This document shows, one piece after another, positions 44,479 through 52,939 of a DNA stretch of 64,000 bases. Each line of letters starts with the position of its first letter. Positions within the stretch are counted from its first letter, which is position 1. Location of the stretch: assembly GCF_900172235.1 (NCBI RefSeq), contig NZ_FWFQ01000001.1, forward strand, positions 1 through 64,000, written 5' to 3'. A program made the translations under genes and the position numbers. The stretch comes from Pseudoruegeria aquimaris. Its GTDB lineage: Bacteria > Pseudomonadota > Alphaproteobacteria > Rhodobacterales > Rhodobacteraceae. The notes under the pieces were generated by a model. The model searched no databases. It saw only the letters and a list, made by a program, of their open reading frames with translations, and had not been told where the DNA came from.

Positions 44479-45111
44479 ATGGCCGGAAGCGCCACGGTGC
44501 TGGAGGACGGCAGCACGCTGAGCCGCCTCGACAGGCAGTTGTACAAACTCGAAAAATTGCTGGCCCTGCTGAGCGGGCTTGCGGTGTTTTCGCTGATGAT
44601 CCTCGCCGTCGTCTCGGTGGGCGGGCGCAACTTCTTCAACGCGCCGCTGCCGGGCTACGTGGACTGGATCGAGCAGGCGATGCCGCTGATCGCCTTCATG
44701 GGCGTCGCCTACACCCAGCGCGACGGCGGCCACATCCGGATGGACATCCTCGTGGGCAGGCTCCGGGGCCGCGCGCTCTGGGCTGCGGAATTCCTGACCA
44801 CGCTGCTGATCCTGATCCTGATGATCCTGCTCGTCTGGGGCAGCTTCGCCCATTTCCAGCGCAGTTTCGATCTGAACGCCCCGCTGTGGAGCCGGGATTC
44901 CTCGATGGACATCGCCCTGCCTCTCTGGCCCGCCAAGCTGCTGGCCCCGATCGCCTTCTCCGTGCTCTGCCTGCGGCTCGTCCTGCAACTCTGGGGCTAT
45001 GCCAGGGCCTTTGCGATGCGGGCGGACACCCCGGTGGCCGTGCCGCTGATCCAATCGGCCGCCGAACAGGCCGCCGCCGAGGCCGACCACGTGACCGGAG
45101 GGGCTGACTGA
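44479..45111 (+). CDS. dctQ: TRAP transporter small permease DctQ
   Basis: A 210-residue membrane protein with four helices: LLALLSGLAVFSLMILAVVSVGGRNFF, YVDWIEQAMPLIAFMGVAYTQRDGGHI, LTTLLILILMILLVWGSF and LLAPIAFSVLCLRLVLQLWGYA. The segment GRNFFNAPLPGYVDWIEQ and the following DGGHIRMDIL are typical of DctQ subunits, which pair with DctM in the inner membrane. It overlaps dctM by one base. Confidence 0.9.
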   Translation: MAGSATVLEDGSTLSRLDRQLYKLEKLLALLSGLAVFSLMILAVVSVGGRNFFNAPLPGYVDWIEQAMPLIAFMGVAYTQRDGGHIRMDILVGRLRGRALWAAEFLTTLLILILMILLVWGSFAHFQRSFDLNAPLWSRDSSMDIALPLWPAKLLAPIAFSVLCLRLVLQLWGYARAFAMRADTPVAVPLIQSAAEQAAAEADHVTGGAD

Positions 45112-46511
45112 TGGAACCCATCGATATCGGAATCACTGTCTCCATCGGGCTTCTGGTGATGGTCGTGCTCGGAATGCGGGTGGCTTTCGCCGCCGGCCTC
45201 GCCGGGCTCGTGGGCCTGATCTGGATCTTCTGGGCCAAGAAGGGCTACGCACCGGACGATTTCGGCTGGGCGCTCACGGTCGCGGTGAAGACCGCCGGAC
45301 AGGTGCCCCATTCCAAGGTGGCCAGCCAGGCGCTTTCGCTGATCCCCACCTTCATCCTGATCGGCTACCTGGCCTATTACGCCGGGCTCACCAAGGCGCT
45401 GTTTGACGCCGCCAAGAAATGGGTGGGCTGGCTTCCGGGCGGGCTGGCCGTTTCCACGGTCTTCGCCACCGCCGGTTTCGCCGCCGTCTCCGGCGCTTCC
45501 GTCGCCACCTCAGCCGTGTTCGCCCGCATCGCCATCCCGGAGATGCTCAAGATCGGCTACGACAAGCGCTTCGCCGCCGGTGTCGTGGCGGCCGGCGGCA
45601 CGCTGGCCTCGCTGATCCCGCCCTCCGCCATCCTCGTGATCTACGCGATCATCGTAGAGCAGGACGTGGGCAAGCTGCTGCTGGCGGGCTTCGTGCCGGG
45701 GGCCGTTTCGGCGCTGATCTACGCGGGGCTCATCGTGGGCATGGCCGTGGCGCTGCCCAACTTCGGCCCGCCGGTGAAGGGCTTCACCTGGGGCGAGCGC
45801 TTCAAGGCGCTGCCGCCGGCCTTCCCGATCTTCTTCGTGGTCACCATCATCATCTTCTTCATCTACAATCCCTTCGGCGGCGACGCCTGGGGCACGCCGA
45901 CCGAGGGCGGCGCGCTGGGGGCCTTCGTCGTGTTCTGCATGGCCGTCTATAAGGGAATGCGTTGGACGCAGCTGAAGGACGCCCTGCTGGAGACCGCCAA
46001 GCTGGCGGTGATGATCTTCACCATCATCTGGGGCGTGCTGATCTACGTGCGCTTCCTCGGCTTCGCCGATCTGCCCGGCGCGTTTTCGGAGTGGATCACC
46101 TCGCTGGATCAATCGCCGATGCTGACGCTGGTGCTGATCCTGCTGGCCTACGCGGTGCTCGGCATGTTCATGGACGCCATCGGCATGCTGCTTCTGACGC
46201 TGCCCGTCGTCTACCCGGCGGTGATGGCGCTCAACGGCGGCGAGTTCGTCTCGGCGGCCGACAGCGCCTTCGGCATGAGCGGGCCGATGTGCGCGATCTG
46301 GTTCGGGATCCTGGTGGTGAAGATGGCGGAGTTCTGCCTGATCACCCCGCCCATCGGGCTGAACTGCTTCGTGGTGGCCGGGGTGCGCGATGATCTGAGC
46401 GTGCAGGACGTGTTCAAGGGCGTCACCCCCTTCTTCATCGCCGACGCGATCACCATCGCCGTGCTGGTGGCCTTCCCGGCCATCGTGCTCTGGCTGCCGA
46501 GCCTCGCCTAG
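45111..46511 (+). CDS. dctM: TRAP transporter large permease DctM
   Basis: A 466-residue membrane protein with about twelve helices; DctM is the sodium-driven elevator-type transport channel. Family motifs are GASVATSAVFARIAIPEMLKIGYDKRFAAGVVAAGGTLASLIPPS, the repeat-related LVLILLAYAVLGMFMDAIGMLLLTLPVVYP and the C-terminal ITPPIGLNCFVVAGVRDDL. Length is usual or slightly longer than E. coli relatives. It ends the dctPQM operon and is convergent with the broken Crp/Fnr gene. Confidence 0.93.
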   Translation: MEPIDIGITVSIGLLVMVVLGMRVAFAAGLAGLVGLIWIFWAKKGYAPDDFGWALTVAVKTAGQVPHSKVASQALSLIPTFILIGYLAYYAGLTKALFDAAKKWVGWLPGGLAVSTVFATAGFAAVSGASVATSAVFARIAIPEMLKIGYDKRFAAGVVAAGGTLASLIPPSAILVIYAIIVEQDVGKLLLAGFVPGAVSALIYAGLIVGMAVALPNFGPPVKGFTWGERFKALPPAFPIFFVVTIIIFFIYNPFGGDAWGTPTEGGALGAFVVFCMAVYKGMRWTQLKDALLETAKLAVMIFTIIWGVLIYVRFLGFADLPGAFSEWITSLDQSPMLTLVLILLAYAVLGMFMDAIGMLLLTLPVVYPAVMALNGGEFVSAADSAFGMSGPMCAIWFGILVVKMAEFCLITPPIGLNCFVVAGVRDDLSVQDVFKGVTPFFIADAITIAVLVAFPAIVLWLPSLA

Positions 46512-46542
46512 GCAATCCGCGCAGATGCGAGGGGGCGGCGCC

Positions 46543-47228
46543 TCAGCCGCCCTCTTCGCCCAGCTCCATCGCCCGCAGGTGGGCGGCCAGCTTCTCGCGG
46601 TTGATCCGCAGGCCTCCGTTTCATCCGCCTGCATCAGGCCCGCCTCCTTCAACGCGCCGATCTCGCGGTTGATCGTCTGGCGCGAACAGCCCACCAGCGT
46701 GGCCAGGTAGCCCTGGCTGTAGGTCACGCGGCTGGAGAACCGGGACAGGTGCTGAAGGTAGTGGCCGATGCGCTGCGGCACCGCCTGGTATTGATCGATG
46801 TCCTTGAACAGAAGCCCCCGCGTGAGCCGCTCGGCCTGGATGCGCATCAGGTTGCGCTGCACGCCGGGATCGGCGGCGAAGCCACGGAACACCGTAGCCC
46901 CCGCCCGCAGGAGAATCGCGCCGGACTGCGCCTCGCAGGTGGCGATCACCGGCTGATCGCCGATCACCTCCACATCGCCCAGAACGTCACCGGGCCCGGC
47001 ATGGTTGGCGATGACCTTGTGCCCCTGCCGGCTGAGAAAGCTGACCTCCACGATCCCGTGGGCGACCACGTAGACATGCGCCGCCCGCCCTTCCTGCGAC
47101 AGCAGCACCCGAGGCTGGTTGCACAGGATCTCTTCGCAGCGATCCATGAAATCCTCGGCAACCGCCGCCGGAAGGCCTTCCAGAAGCGGCGAGGGGCGCA
47201 GAAAGGCGTATTTCTGACTGATGCGCAT
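46543..47228 (-). pseudogene. Crp/Fnr-family regulator with a C-terminal frameshift
   Basis: The N-terminal 200 residues are a Crp/Fnr protein: cyclic-nucleotide-like barrel (about 15-125, VYVVAHGIVEVSFLSRQG, HAGPGDVLGDVEV), dimer helix and the helix-turn-helix YSQGYLATLVGCSRQTINRE. Near 46614-46616 the frame slips: adding one G restores ETGGLRINREKLAAHLRAME and a stop at 46543, giving 228 residues, the normal length. As read, the frame continues antisense through dctM. The helix-turn-helix is before the break, so some function may remain. A sequencing error in the CCTCC run is possible. Confidence 0.78.
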
Positions 47229-47550
47229 GGCGGGCGCGTCTCCACCTCAGGTTGTCATCCAAGATTTACGGCTGGCAGGTTCAAGCGGGGGCTGCCGGGA
47301 ACGCACGCTACAGCAGATGTCCGAAAAAAGGAAAGGGTTGAGGGGGGAATGCACCCTCAACCCTACCAATCACTCGTGACAAGGCGCCGTCACGACCTAA
47401 TTCGTTGCCGGCACCGGGGGATCAGTCACTCACTCTGAATACCCACCAGAAAGATTACGCCGACGTCGGGGAAACCGGGTGTCGCCAAGGCGACAGGTTG
47501 ATGAAATTCTTGATTTTTACGCGGGGGAACTTCTCGCGCTGGTTGTTTTT
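47229..47550. other. Non-coding spacer between Crp/Fnr gene and aroB
   Basis: No gene is seen. The spacer holds the aroB terminator (47324-47364), two short perfect hairpins (CGTGAC/GTCACG at about 47375-47394 and GTCGCC-AA-GGCGAC at 47481-47494) and, at 47229-47300, the likely promoter region of the Crp/Fnr gene on the minus strand. Confidence 0.4.
47324..47364 (-). terminator. Rho-independent terminator for aroKB
   Basis: AGGGTTGAGGG (47334-47344) pairs perfectly with CCCTCAACCCT (47354-47364). On the minus strand the 11-bp stem is followed by TTCCTTTTTT, so it ends leftward transcription from aroK-aroB, about 190 bases after the aroB stop. Confidence 0.82.
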
Positions 47551-48660
47551 TCAACGTGCCAATGCGTCTTCCAGCACATCCAGCACCGCTTTTTCGGGCA
47601 CTTCGGAGGTGACGAAGGCCTCTCCGATTCCCCGCGCCAGAACGAATCGCAGCTTGCCGTCGAGCACTTTCTTGTCCTGCCCCATGAGATCCAGCAGATG
47701 CCGCGCGTCCGGCAGATCGCCCGGAATCTCCGAAAGGTCCCGCTTCGCGCCCACCGCGGCCAGGTGCGCCCGCACGCGGCTCGGCGTTTCCTGGGCGCAG
47801 AGCCCGAGGCGGGCGGACAGTTCAAACGCAAGCCCGCAGCCGATCGCCACCCCCTCGCCATGCAGCAGGCGATCGGAATAGCCCGTGGCCGCCTCCAGCG
47901 CGTGGCAGAAGGTATGGCCGAGGTTCAGCAGCGCCCGGTCGCCCTGCTCGGTTTCGTCCCGCGCCACGATCTCCGCCTTCATCTCGCAGGAGCGTTTCAC
48001 CGCATGGATCCGCCGCGCCACGTCGCCCTCGATCATGGCGGGGGCGTTTTCCTCAAGCCATTCAAAGAATTGCGCATCCCCCAGCAGGCCGTATTTCACC
48101 ACTTCGCCGTATCCGGCGAGGAAATCCCGCCGGGGCAGTGTTTCCAGAACGGAAACATCGGCCAGCACCAGCGACGGCTGGTGGAAGGCGCCGATCAGGT
48201 TCTTGCCGGCCGGGGAGTTGATCGCCGTCTTGCCGCCCACCGAGCTGTCCACCTGCGCCAGAAGGGTTGTGGGCACCTGCACGAAGCGCACGCCGCGCCG
48301 CAGGATGGCCGCGGCGAAACCGACGAGATCGCCGATCACCCCGCCCCCGAGCGCCACCACCACGTCGTTGCGCTCGATCTTTTCGGCCAGAAGCCACTCC
48401 ACCGTGCGGCTCAGATGTTCCCAGCTCTTGGTGGCTTCGCCGGCCGGCAACTCCAGCGCGGTGGCCGTGATGCCGTCGCGGCCCAGCCCGGCCTTCAGTG
48501 CCTCCAGGTGCAGCGGCGCCACCGAGGCATCCGTCACGATGGCCACGCGCGGGCGGCGCAGCAGCGGCGCGATGAAGCGCCCGGCACGCCCGATCAGCCC
48601 CTCGCCGATCTCGATGTCATAGGAGCGCTCGGCCAGGTTCACGCGGACGGTTTCGCTCAT
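47551..48660 (-). CDS. aroB: 3-dehydroquinate synthase
   Basis: AroB closes the ring of DAHP to 3-dehydroquinate, step two of the shikimate pathway, using NAD and a metal. The 369 residues show the NAD-binding VVALGGGVIGDLVGFAA, VPTTLLAQVDSSVGGKTAIN, GYGEVVKYGLL and the metal-binding histidines in NLGHTFCHALE and LHGEGVAIG. It overlaps aroK by four bases (ATGA), so the two are translated together. Confidence 0.96.
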   Translation of the reverse strand: MSETVRVNLAERSYDIEIGEGLIGRAGRFIAPLLRRPRVAIVTDASVAPLHLEALKAGLGRDGITATALELPAGEATKSWEHLSRTVEWLLAEKIERNDVVVALGGGVIGDLVGFAAAILRRGVRFVQVPTTLLAQVDSSVGGKTAINSPAGKNLIGAFHQPSLVLADVSVLETLPRRDFLAGYGEVVKYGLLGDAQFFEWLEENAPAMIEGDVARRIHAVKRSCEMKAEIVARDETEQGDRALLNLGHTFCHALEAATGYSDRLLHGEGVAIGCGLAFELSARLGLCAQETPSRVRAHLAAVGAKRDLSEIPGDLPDARHLLDLMGQDKKVLDGKLRFVLARGIGEAFVTSEVPEKAVLDVLEDALAR

Positions 48661-49205
48661 TCGGTCTTCTCCAGGATGTCAGGGCGCGTCAGCAGCGCCT
48701 GAAGCACGCGGTGTGCCATGTCTTCCACGGAATAGGACGCGTCGGCGTCCACGATCAGCGGCGCCTTGGCATAGAAGGGCTCGCGCGCGCGCAGCAGTTC
48801 GGCAAGGGTGGCGCGCGGGTTGGCCGTGCGCAGCAGCGGCCGCGTCGTCTTGTGGCGCACGCGGTTCCACAGAAGGTCCAGATCCGCGCGCAGCCAGACG
48901 GCCACCCCGCGCGAATCCACGATCTCGCGGTTCACCTCCGACAGGAACGCCCCGCCGCCGACGGAGAGCACGCAGCGCTCCTCGTCCATCAGCCGCGCGA
49001 TCACCTCGGTTTCACGCGCGCGGAAGAAGGCTTCGCCGTCGCGCTCGAAAATCTCGGCGATGCTCATGTTCGCGGCTTTGACGATCTCGTCGTCCGAATC
49101 GAGGAAAGGCGCCTGAAGCATCTGCGCCAAGGCCTTGCCCACGGCCGTTTTTCCGGCCCCCATCATGCCCACGAGGACGACCGTCTTTTTCAATCGATAG
49201 GCCAA
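48657..49205 (-). CDS. aroK: Shikimate kinase
   Basis: AroK phosphorylates shikimate at O3 with ATP. The protein has the P-loop VVLVGMMGAGKTAVGKALA, the shikimate-binding DSDDEI and SVGGGAFLSEVNRE, and the lid arginines in TTRPLL. The start is uncertain: the only upstream ATG (49358) would add over 50 residues that match nothing and would lie beyond an AT-rich promoter-like stretch at about 49268-49282. I propose a TTG at 49205 (182 residues, normal length); TTG at 49193 is also possible. Confidence 0.85.
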   Translation of the reverse strand: MAYRLKKTVVLVGMMGAGKTAVGKALAQMLQAPFLDSDDEIVKAANMSIAEIFERDGEAFFRARETEVIARLMDEERCVLSVGGGAFLSEVNREIVDSRGVAVWLRADLDLLWNRVRHKTTRPLLRTANPRATLAELLRAREPFYAKAPLIVDADASYSVEDMAHRVLQALLTRPDILEKTE

Positions 49206-49330
49206 ACCGGCAGCTACCCGCTCAATTCTTCGTTTCCCGCCCCTGAATGGCGTGATCTCGCCGAAAAGACCATATATAATCAGCGCAAGAACGCAAAAAT
49301 GCGGCGCTAACACGTGAGGGCAGAGAATTG

Positions 49331-49465
49331 ATGGGGCGGCTTCTGAAACTTCTGGCATTCCTCCTGGTGGTGGGATTCGTGCTGCTCGTCGGCTTCGCCT
49401 ACCTGGGCGATCTGACGCCCGAGCAGAGCGATGTCAGCACCCCGGTGACACTGGATGTCGACTAG
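49331..49465 (+). CDS. Small membrane-anchored protein (44 residues)
   Basis: MGRLLKLLAFLLVVGFVLLV starts a 44-residue protein with one hydrophobic helix and a short acidic tail, GDLTPEQSDVSTPVTLDVD. It overlaps the start of the following 541-residue gene by 11 bases, which suggests coupled translation. I recall similar small proteins in front of the same large gene and xerD in Rhodobacterales, which supports it as real; no function is known. Confidence 0.75.
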   Translation: MGRLLKLLAFLLVVGFVLLVGFAYLGDLTPEQSDVSTPVTLDVD

Positions 49466-51080
49466 CCGAACGCCGCGCCGCGGCCGCGGCCCCGCGGTGC
49501 CTTGCGGGGCGGTTCCAGTCACCGTTTGCAAAGCCCTGCCAAGGGCCTTTCCCAAAGCGCCCCAGCGCCTCGCGGCCGCCGTTCTGGCGGGCCTTCTGGC
49601 CGCGCCCGCCGCTGTGGCCCAGCCGCTTTCCGCCATCGACTGGCTGTCGGATTCGATCCGCGCCCCGGTGACGGTGCCGCGCGATGACGGCGCCGTGGCC
49701 GACAGCGCCGCCGTCGGTGAAATCACCGTTACCCCTCTGGACGAACCGGGGCTGGATGCCGTGGGCCTTCTGCCCACCTCCGTCACCGGCTTTCCGCGCG
49801 ATCTCTGGGGCGGCAGCGACGTGCAGACGCTCACCGAACAGATCGCCCGCATCGATGCCACCGCCAGCCCCGCCCTGCAGGATCTGCTCTACACGCTGCT
49901 ACTGGCCGAGCTCGATCCTCCGCGCGGTGCCGGCGGCGAGAACACGCTCTTTCTCGCACGGGTGGACAAGCTCCTCGAGATGGGCGCGCTCGAACAGTCC
50001 AAGGCGCTGCTGGAACGCGCCGGTCCCGACACCAGCGCGCTGTTTCGGCGCTGGTTCGACGTCAGCTTGCTGACGGGGACCGAAAATGCCGCCTGCGACG
50101 CCCTGCGCCGGAAGGCCGACATCGCGCCCACCTTTCAGGCAAGGATCTTCTGCCTCGCCCGCAACGGCGATTGGAACGCCGCCGCCCTCACCCTGGAAAC
50201 CGCCAAGGCACTCGGGTTTCTCAGCCCCGAGGAAGACGCGCTGCTGGCCCGCTTCCTCGATCCGCTGCTGTTCGAGGGGCTGCCGCCCCTGCCCCTGCCC
50301 GCCCATCCCACGCCGCTCGTCTTCCGCATGTACGAGGCGATCGGCCAGCCCATCGCCACCGCGAGCCAGCCGCTGGCCTTCGCCCATTCCGACCTGCGCC
50401 CCGTCTCCGGCTGGAAGGCGCAGATCGAGGCGGCCGAGCGGCTTGCGCGCTCCGGCGCCATCGACGAGAACCTGCTGCTGGGGATCTACACGGAGCGGCT
50501 TCCCGCCGCCTCCGGCGGCACCTGGGATCGGGTCGCCGCCCTGCAGCGCTTCGACGTCGCCCTGCGCGCGCGCAACACCAACGCCATCGCCAAAACCCTG
50601 CCTCCGGCCTGGCGCATGCTGCGCGAAGCCGGGCTCGAAACCGCCTTCGCCCGCCTCTACGGCGCTGAACTGGCCGGATTCGAACTGCCCGGCAAGGCCG
50701 CGCGCATCGCCTACCGGCTCGGCCTGCTGTCGCCCGATTACGAGGTGATCGCCCGCAACCACCGAAGCGACGATCCCTTCGAAACCTATCTCGCCTCCGT
50801 CGCCGCCGGCACCCCCTCCGAACCGCCCGCCGGCAACCTGCGCGCCGCCGCCGTCTCCGAAGGCTTCTCCAGCCTCACGGCACCGCCCGATTACGCCCCG
50901 ATGCTGGCGGAAGGGCGCATCGGCGAGGCCATCCTCGCCGCCACCGATGAATTCGCCCGCGCCTTTGAAGGCGATCCGGCCGATGCAAGCGAGGCCATCG
51001 CCCTGCTGCGCGCCGTCGGCCTGGAAGACACCGCCCGCCGCGCCGCGCTCGAATTCCTGCTGGCCGGGGGCGCGGCCTGA
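49455..51080 (+). CDS. Large exported protein of unknown function upstream of xerD
   Basis: A 541-residue protein rich in alanine and leucine. Residues 37-56 (APQRLAAAVLAGLLAAPAAVAQ) are a signal-like helix with an AVA-Q cleavage site, after an unusually long arginine-rich leader; a later start is possible. The rest is predicted helical and repeat-like (for example VDKLLEMGALEQSKALLERAG), reminiscent of TPR-type solenoids but without a clear motif. It overlaps the small membrane protein at the front and the xerD start at the back (one base), so the three form one unit. I do not recognise a family. Confidence 0.75.
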   Translation: MSTSRTPRRGRGPAVPCGAVPVTVCKALPRAFPKAPQRLAAAVLAGLLAAPAAVAQPLSAIDWLSDSIRAPVTVPRDDGAVADSAAVGEITVTPLDEPGLDAVGLLPTSVTGFPRDLWGGSDVQTLTEQIARIDATASPALQDLLYTLLLAELDPPRGAGGENTLFLARVDKLLEMGALEQSKALLERAGPDTSALFRRWFDVSLLTGTENAACDALRRKADIAPTFQARIFCLARNGDWNAAALTLETAKALGFLSPEEDALLARFLDPLLFEGLPPLPLPAHPTPLVFRMYEAIGQPIATASQPLAFAHSDLRPVSGWKAQIEAAERLARSGAIDENLLLGIYTERLPAASGGTWDRVAALQRFDVALRARNTNAIAKTLPPAWRMLREAGLETAFARLYGAELAGFELPGKAARIAYRLGLLSPDYEVIARNHRSDDPFETYLASVAAGTPSEPPAGNLRAAAVSEGFSSLTAPPDYAPMLAEGRIGEAILAATDEFARAFEGDPADASEAIALLRAVGLEDTARRAALEFLLAGGAA

Positions 51081-52000
51081 TGCGCGCCCGGATCGAAGCC
51101 TTCATCGAAGCCCAGGCCGCCGAACTGGACGCCGCGCGCAACACCCAGCTCGCCTATGCCCGCGATCTGCGGATCTTCGGCGAATGGCTGGAGTCGCAGG
51201 GCTTCGAGGATCTCTCCGTCACCCAGCAGCAGATCGAGGCCTTTCTCGTGGCCTGCGACGCCGAGGGGCTCTCCCGCGCCACCCGCGCACGCCGCCTCTC
51301 CGCCATCCGCCAGTTCTACCGCTTCGCCTACGAGGAAGGCTGGCGCCCCGACAATCCGGCCATCCAAATCGCCGGTCCCGGAAAAGACAGACGCCTGCCG
51401 AAAACCTTGAGCGTCGAAGAGGTCGGCCGCCTGCTGGCCGCCGCCGCCCAGGCCGGGCGCACCGACGCCGACCGCCGCCGCAACCGCTGCCTCGCCGAGC
51501 TGCTCTACGCCACCGGGATGCGCGTGAGCGAACTCGTCGGACTGCCCGTCGCCGCCGTGCGCGGCGATCCGCGGATGCTGCTGGTGCAGGGCAAGGGCGG
51601 CAAGGAACGCCTCGTGCCCCTCACGCCCGATGCCCGCGCCGCCGTGGCCGATTGGGTCACCGCGCGCGATGCCGCGCAGGAAAAGATCGTCCGCAAGGGC
51701 GGCGCGGAGTCGAAGTTCCTCTTCCCCTCGCGCGGCAAGGAAGGCCACCTCACGCGCCACCGCTTCTACATGCTGATCAAGGAGATCGCCGTCGTCGCCG
51801 GCGTCCCGCCCGAAAAGGTCACCCCGCACACCCTGCGCCATGCCTTCGCCACCCACCTGCTGGCCAACGGCGCCGACCTGCGCGCGATCCAGACGCTCCT
51901 CGGCCATGCCGACGTCGCCACCACGGAAATCTACACCCATGTGCTGGACGAACGCCTGAAAGCGCTGGTGCTGGAGCATCACCCGCTGGCCGAGGGCTGA
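51080..52000 (+). CDS. xerD: Tyrosine recombinase XerD
   Basis: XerD acts with XerC at dif to resolve chromosome dimers at division. The 306 residues have the SAM-like N-terminal domain (about 1-95) and a catalytic domain with all active-site residues: Arg148 (ATGMRVSEL), Lys172 (GKGGKER), His250 and Arg253 (HTLRHAFATHLL), His276 (LGHAD) and the nucleophile Tyr285 (EIYTHV). The sequence is of the chromosomal XerD type, not a phage or integron integrase. Confidence 0.93.
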   Translation: MRARIEAFIEAQAAELDAARNTQLAYARDLRIFGEWLESQGFEDLSVTQQQIEAFLVACDAEGLSRATRARRLSAIRQFYRFAYEEGWRPDNPAIQIAGPGKDRRLPKTLSVEEVGRLLAAAAQAGRTDADRRRNRCLAELLYATGMRVSELVGLPVAAVRGDPRMLLVQGKGGKERLVPLTPDARAAVADWVTARDAAQEKIVRKGGAESKFLFPSRGKEGHLTRHRFYMLIKEIAVVAGVPPEKVTPHTLRHAFATHLLANGADLRAIQTLLGHADVATTEIYTHVLDERLKALVLEHHPLAEG

Positions 52001-52004
52001 TCCC

Positions 52005-52032
52005 CACTTTGTTCCCCAAGTATCCTCGGGGG
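52005..52032. repeat. Dispersed intergenic repeat, copy 2
   Basis: CACTTTGTTCCCCAAGTATC begins a copy of the element at 21129-21160. It lies between convergent xerD and the metallophosphoesterase gene and runs into a GC-rich inverted repeat (GGGGGGC...GCCCCCC, about 52028-52055). Confidence 0.5.
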
Positions 52033-52065
52033 GCGCGGGGGGCAGACAGCCCCCCGCCTGCAGCA

Positions 52066-52869
52066 TCAGCCCCGGCGCAGCGCGTCGGGCAGAATCTCCT
52101 CGCTGGGCCAGATCCCGCTGGTGAGCGCGGCGTGATAGCCCTGCGTCAGCCCGGCCTCCTCCATCGCCCGCCGGGCCGCCGCCGCATCATAGGCCAGCCG
52201 CAGGATGCGGGCCCCGTCCGCACCCAGCACCGCGTAGCGCGTCTGCGGGCGCCCGTCGTGGGGCGGCAGGCCGATGACGCCCGCATTGATCCAGGAAACG
52301 CCAGCCACGACCCGTTCGAAGGCCAGCCCGCAATGGCCCGCGATCACTGCATCCACCGGGCCGACGATCTCGCGCAGATGCGCGATCTCCGCGGCGAAAG
52401 CGCTGTCGGGGTCCGAGGGCCAGAGAAACCGGTTGTTGGCCCGTGCCCCGCCATGCAGCACGGCCACGCTGCGGCCCGCGTGCTCGAAGGTCACGATGTC
52501 CGGCAGCCCGGCCATCCAGCGCCGGGCCTCTGCACCAACCTGTGCATCGGCATGGGCGAACCATCCGCGCGACAGAAGATCGCAGGCGGTGCCGGCCTCG
52601 AAACCGCAGCCGCAGTCCAGCGCCCCTTCGGCCAGCTGCGTTTCGCAGTTGCCGGCCACCACCGTGCAGCCCCAGGCCCGGATCCGCGCCACCGTTTCGC
52701 GCGGCGCGCCGCAGTAGGCCACCAGATCCCCGGTGCAGATAACGTGGTCCGCCGCGATCCCGCGCGCCGCAGCGGTGGCCATCAGCGCCTCCGTGGCCTG
52801 CAGGTTGGAATAGGGCCCGCCAAACAGCAGAACCTCGCCCGAAAGCCTGCCAAGTGCCTGCACTTTCAC
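52066..52869 (-). CDS. Metallophosphoesterase family protein
   Basis: A 267-residue calcineurin-like phosphoesterase. Metal motifs are ICTGDLVAYCG (GD), VVAGNCETQLA (GN), AVIAGHCGLAF (GH) and AVLHGG. The first motif, normally DxH, is replaced by FGGPYSNLQATEAL, a variant I associate with a Rhodobacterales subgroup, so one metal site may differ. The GTG at 52869 has GGGAGGCGG upstream and is preferred over an ATG at 52908. The substrate is unknown. It diverges from the CBS-domain gene. Confidence 0.82.
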   Translation of the reverse strand: MKVQALGRLSGEVLLFGGPYSNLQATEALMATAAARGIAADHVICTGDLVAYCGAPRETVARIRAWGCTVVAGNCETQLAEGALDCGCGFEAGTACDLLSRGWFAHADAQVGAEARRWMAGLPDIVTFEHAGRSVAVLHGGARANNRFLWPSDPDSAFAAEIAHLREIVGPVDAVIAGHCGLAFERVVAGVSWINAGVIGLPPHDGRPQTRYAVLGADGARILRLAYDAAAARRAMEEAGLTQGYHAALTSGIWPSEEILPDALRRG

Positions 52870-52939
52870 CGTTCCGCCTCCCTTGAATGGCCGCCCCGAA
52901 GCCCCCATAAGGAAGCAAGGCCAAACGATTGCAAGGCAA

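Noticed and set aside
45510-46542. Extended C-terminal half of the Crp/Fnr frame
   Set aside because: It is antisense to dctM and arises from the one-base frameshift.
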